From Treponema sp. (GTDB lineage Bacteria > Spirochaetota > Spirochaetia > Treponematales > Breznakiellaceae), in NCBI GenBank assembly GCA_031273405.1, contig JAISRW010000222.1:1-5319 (forward strand): a stretch of DNA of 5,319 bases, written 5' to 3'. Of the stretch, positions 5,055 through 5,319 are shown in pieces. Under the pieces are notes generated by a model. It was not told where the DNA came from. It did not search any database and saw only the letters and a program-made list of their open reading frames with translations. A program made the translations under genes and the position numbers. Positions within the stretch are counted from its first letter, which is position 1. Every line of letters starts with the position of its first letter.

Positions 5055-5319
5055 CCCATAATGGAAGACGCCCCCTGGGAGCGGGACTGCGGCCCCGGAA
5101 GATGAAGCGCCTCGAACTTACGGTCCTGACCAGGGATGCCGACGGGGTGATCGAGTTTCTCGGCCGACTGGCCCTGATGCACCTGAAGGAAGACGAATCC
5201 GCGGAAGCCAGGGCGATGGACGAGGCCGCTTACAAGCATATACGGGAAAACCTTGACAAGCTGAGGACCGCCTCAGCCTGCCTTGGAGTGTCCCTCCCCC
5301 AGGAGCCTGAGGAAGGAAG
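5051..5319 (+). CDS. ntpI: V/A-type ATP synthase subunit I, N-terminal part (3' end outside window)
   Basis: The frame stays open to the window edge, giving 89 residues. After an N-terminal MTHNGRRPLGAGLRPRK, the sequence MKRLELTVLTRDADGVIEFLGRLALMHL looks like the opening beta-alpha unit of subunit I (the a-subunit/116-kDa family), the membrane stator that carries the ion half-channels and anchors the peripheral stalks. The following charged helical stretch (about 45-78) fits the family's cytosolic arm; the membrane domain lies beyond the window. Family members commonly begin near the 'MK-x-L' motif, so the first 17 residues may be an extension, or translation may begin at ATG 5102. The Shine-Dalgarno and ATGA overlap support 5051. 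Placement right after subunit C agrees with V-ATPase operon order. Confidence 0.8.
   Translation, partial: MTHNGRRPLGAGLRPRKMKRLELTVLTRDADGVIEFLGRLALMHLKEDESAEARAMDEAAYKHIRENLDKLRTASACLGVSLPQEPEEG

Noticed and set aside
5061..5105. Alternative short frame starting at ATG 5061
   Set aside because: It stops after 14 codons, lacks family similarity and is out of frame with subunit I.

Overview
The window looks like chromosomal DNA from a Treponema-group spirochaete. The basis is content and order: a triose-phosphate glycolysis block (gap, then pgk joined to tpi), then secG, a PTS EIIA gene, and the start of a V/A-type ATPase operon. From memory, pgk, tpi, secG and V-ATPase genes also lie close together in Treponema pallidum. 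The coding DNA is fairly GC-rich and the spacers AT-rich, which would suit a termite-gut type Treponema better than T. pallidum. The genus is an inference and no database was searched.

Layout: 1-228 is the 3' end of a GAPDH gene. 229-523 is a gene-free spacer packed with three consecutive imperfect palindromes; the first contains a classical terminator and the third has arms built from 9-nt units. 524-2536 is one uninterrupted gene for a 670-residue bifunctional phosphoglycerate kinase / triosephosphate isomerase, fused in frame with essentially no linker. 2537-2767 is a second spacer, holding another copy of the 9-nt-unit palindrome (likely the pgk-tpi terminator) and then a near-consensus sigma-70-type promoter. 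From 2768 to the right edge runs a tightly packed operon: secG, a ptsN-like EIIA, a small coiled-coil protein (probable peripheral-stalk subunit), V-ATPase subunit C, and the beginning of subunit I. Intergenic gaps are 12, 6 and 1 nt, followed by a 4-nt ATGA overlap. All genes are on the + strand; no tRNA, rRNA, transposase or CRISPR array is visible.

How the parts work together: GAPDH, PGK and TIM catalyse connected steps of lower glycolysis, and the fusion makes PGK and TIM equimolar. The second operon is membrane-centred: SecG belongs to the SecYEG translocon, the V/A-ATPase moves ions across the membrane, and the EIIA-like protein may link expression or activity to phosphotransfer status (inference).

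Points most worth a second look are the PGK-TIM fusion with its unusual PGK substrate-site sequence (HLGD instead of HLGR, followed by a lysine-rich insertion), the pair of 9-nt-period palindromes bracketing the fusion gene, the three stacked palindromes between gap and pgk with no obvious pgk promoter, the trypanosomatid-like C-terminus of GAPDH, and an 11-residue (hendecad) repeat in the small stalk protein.
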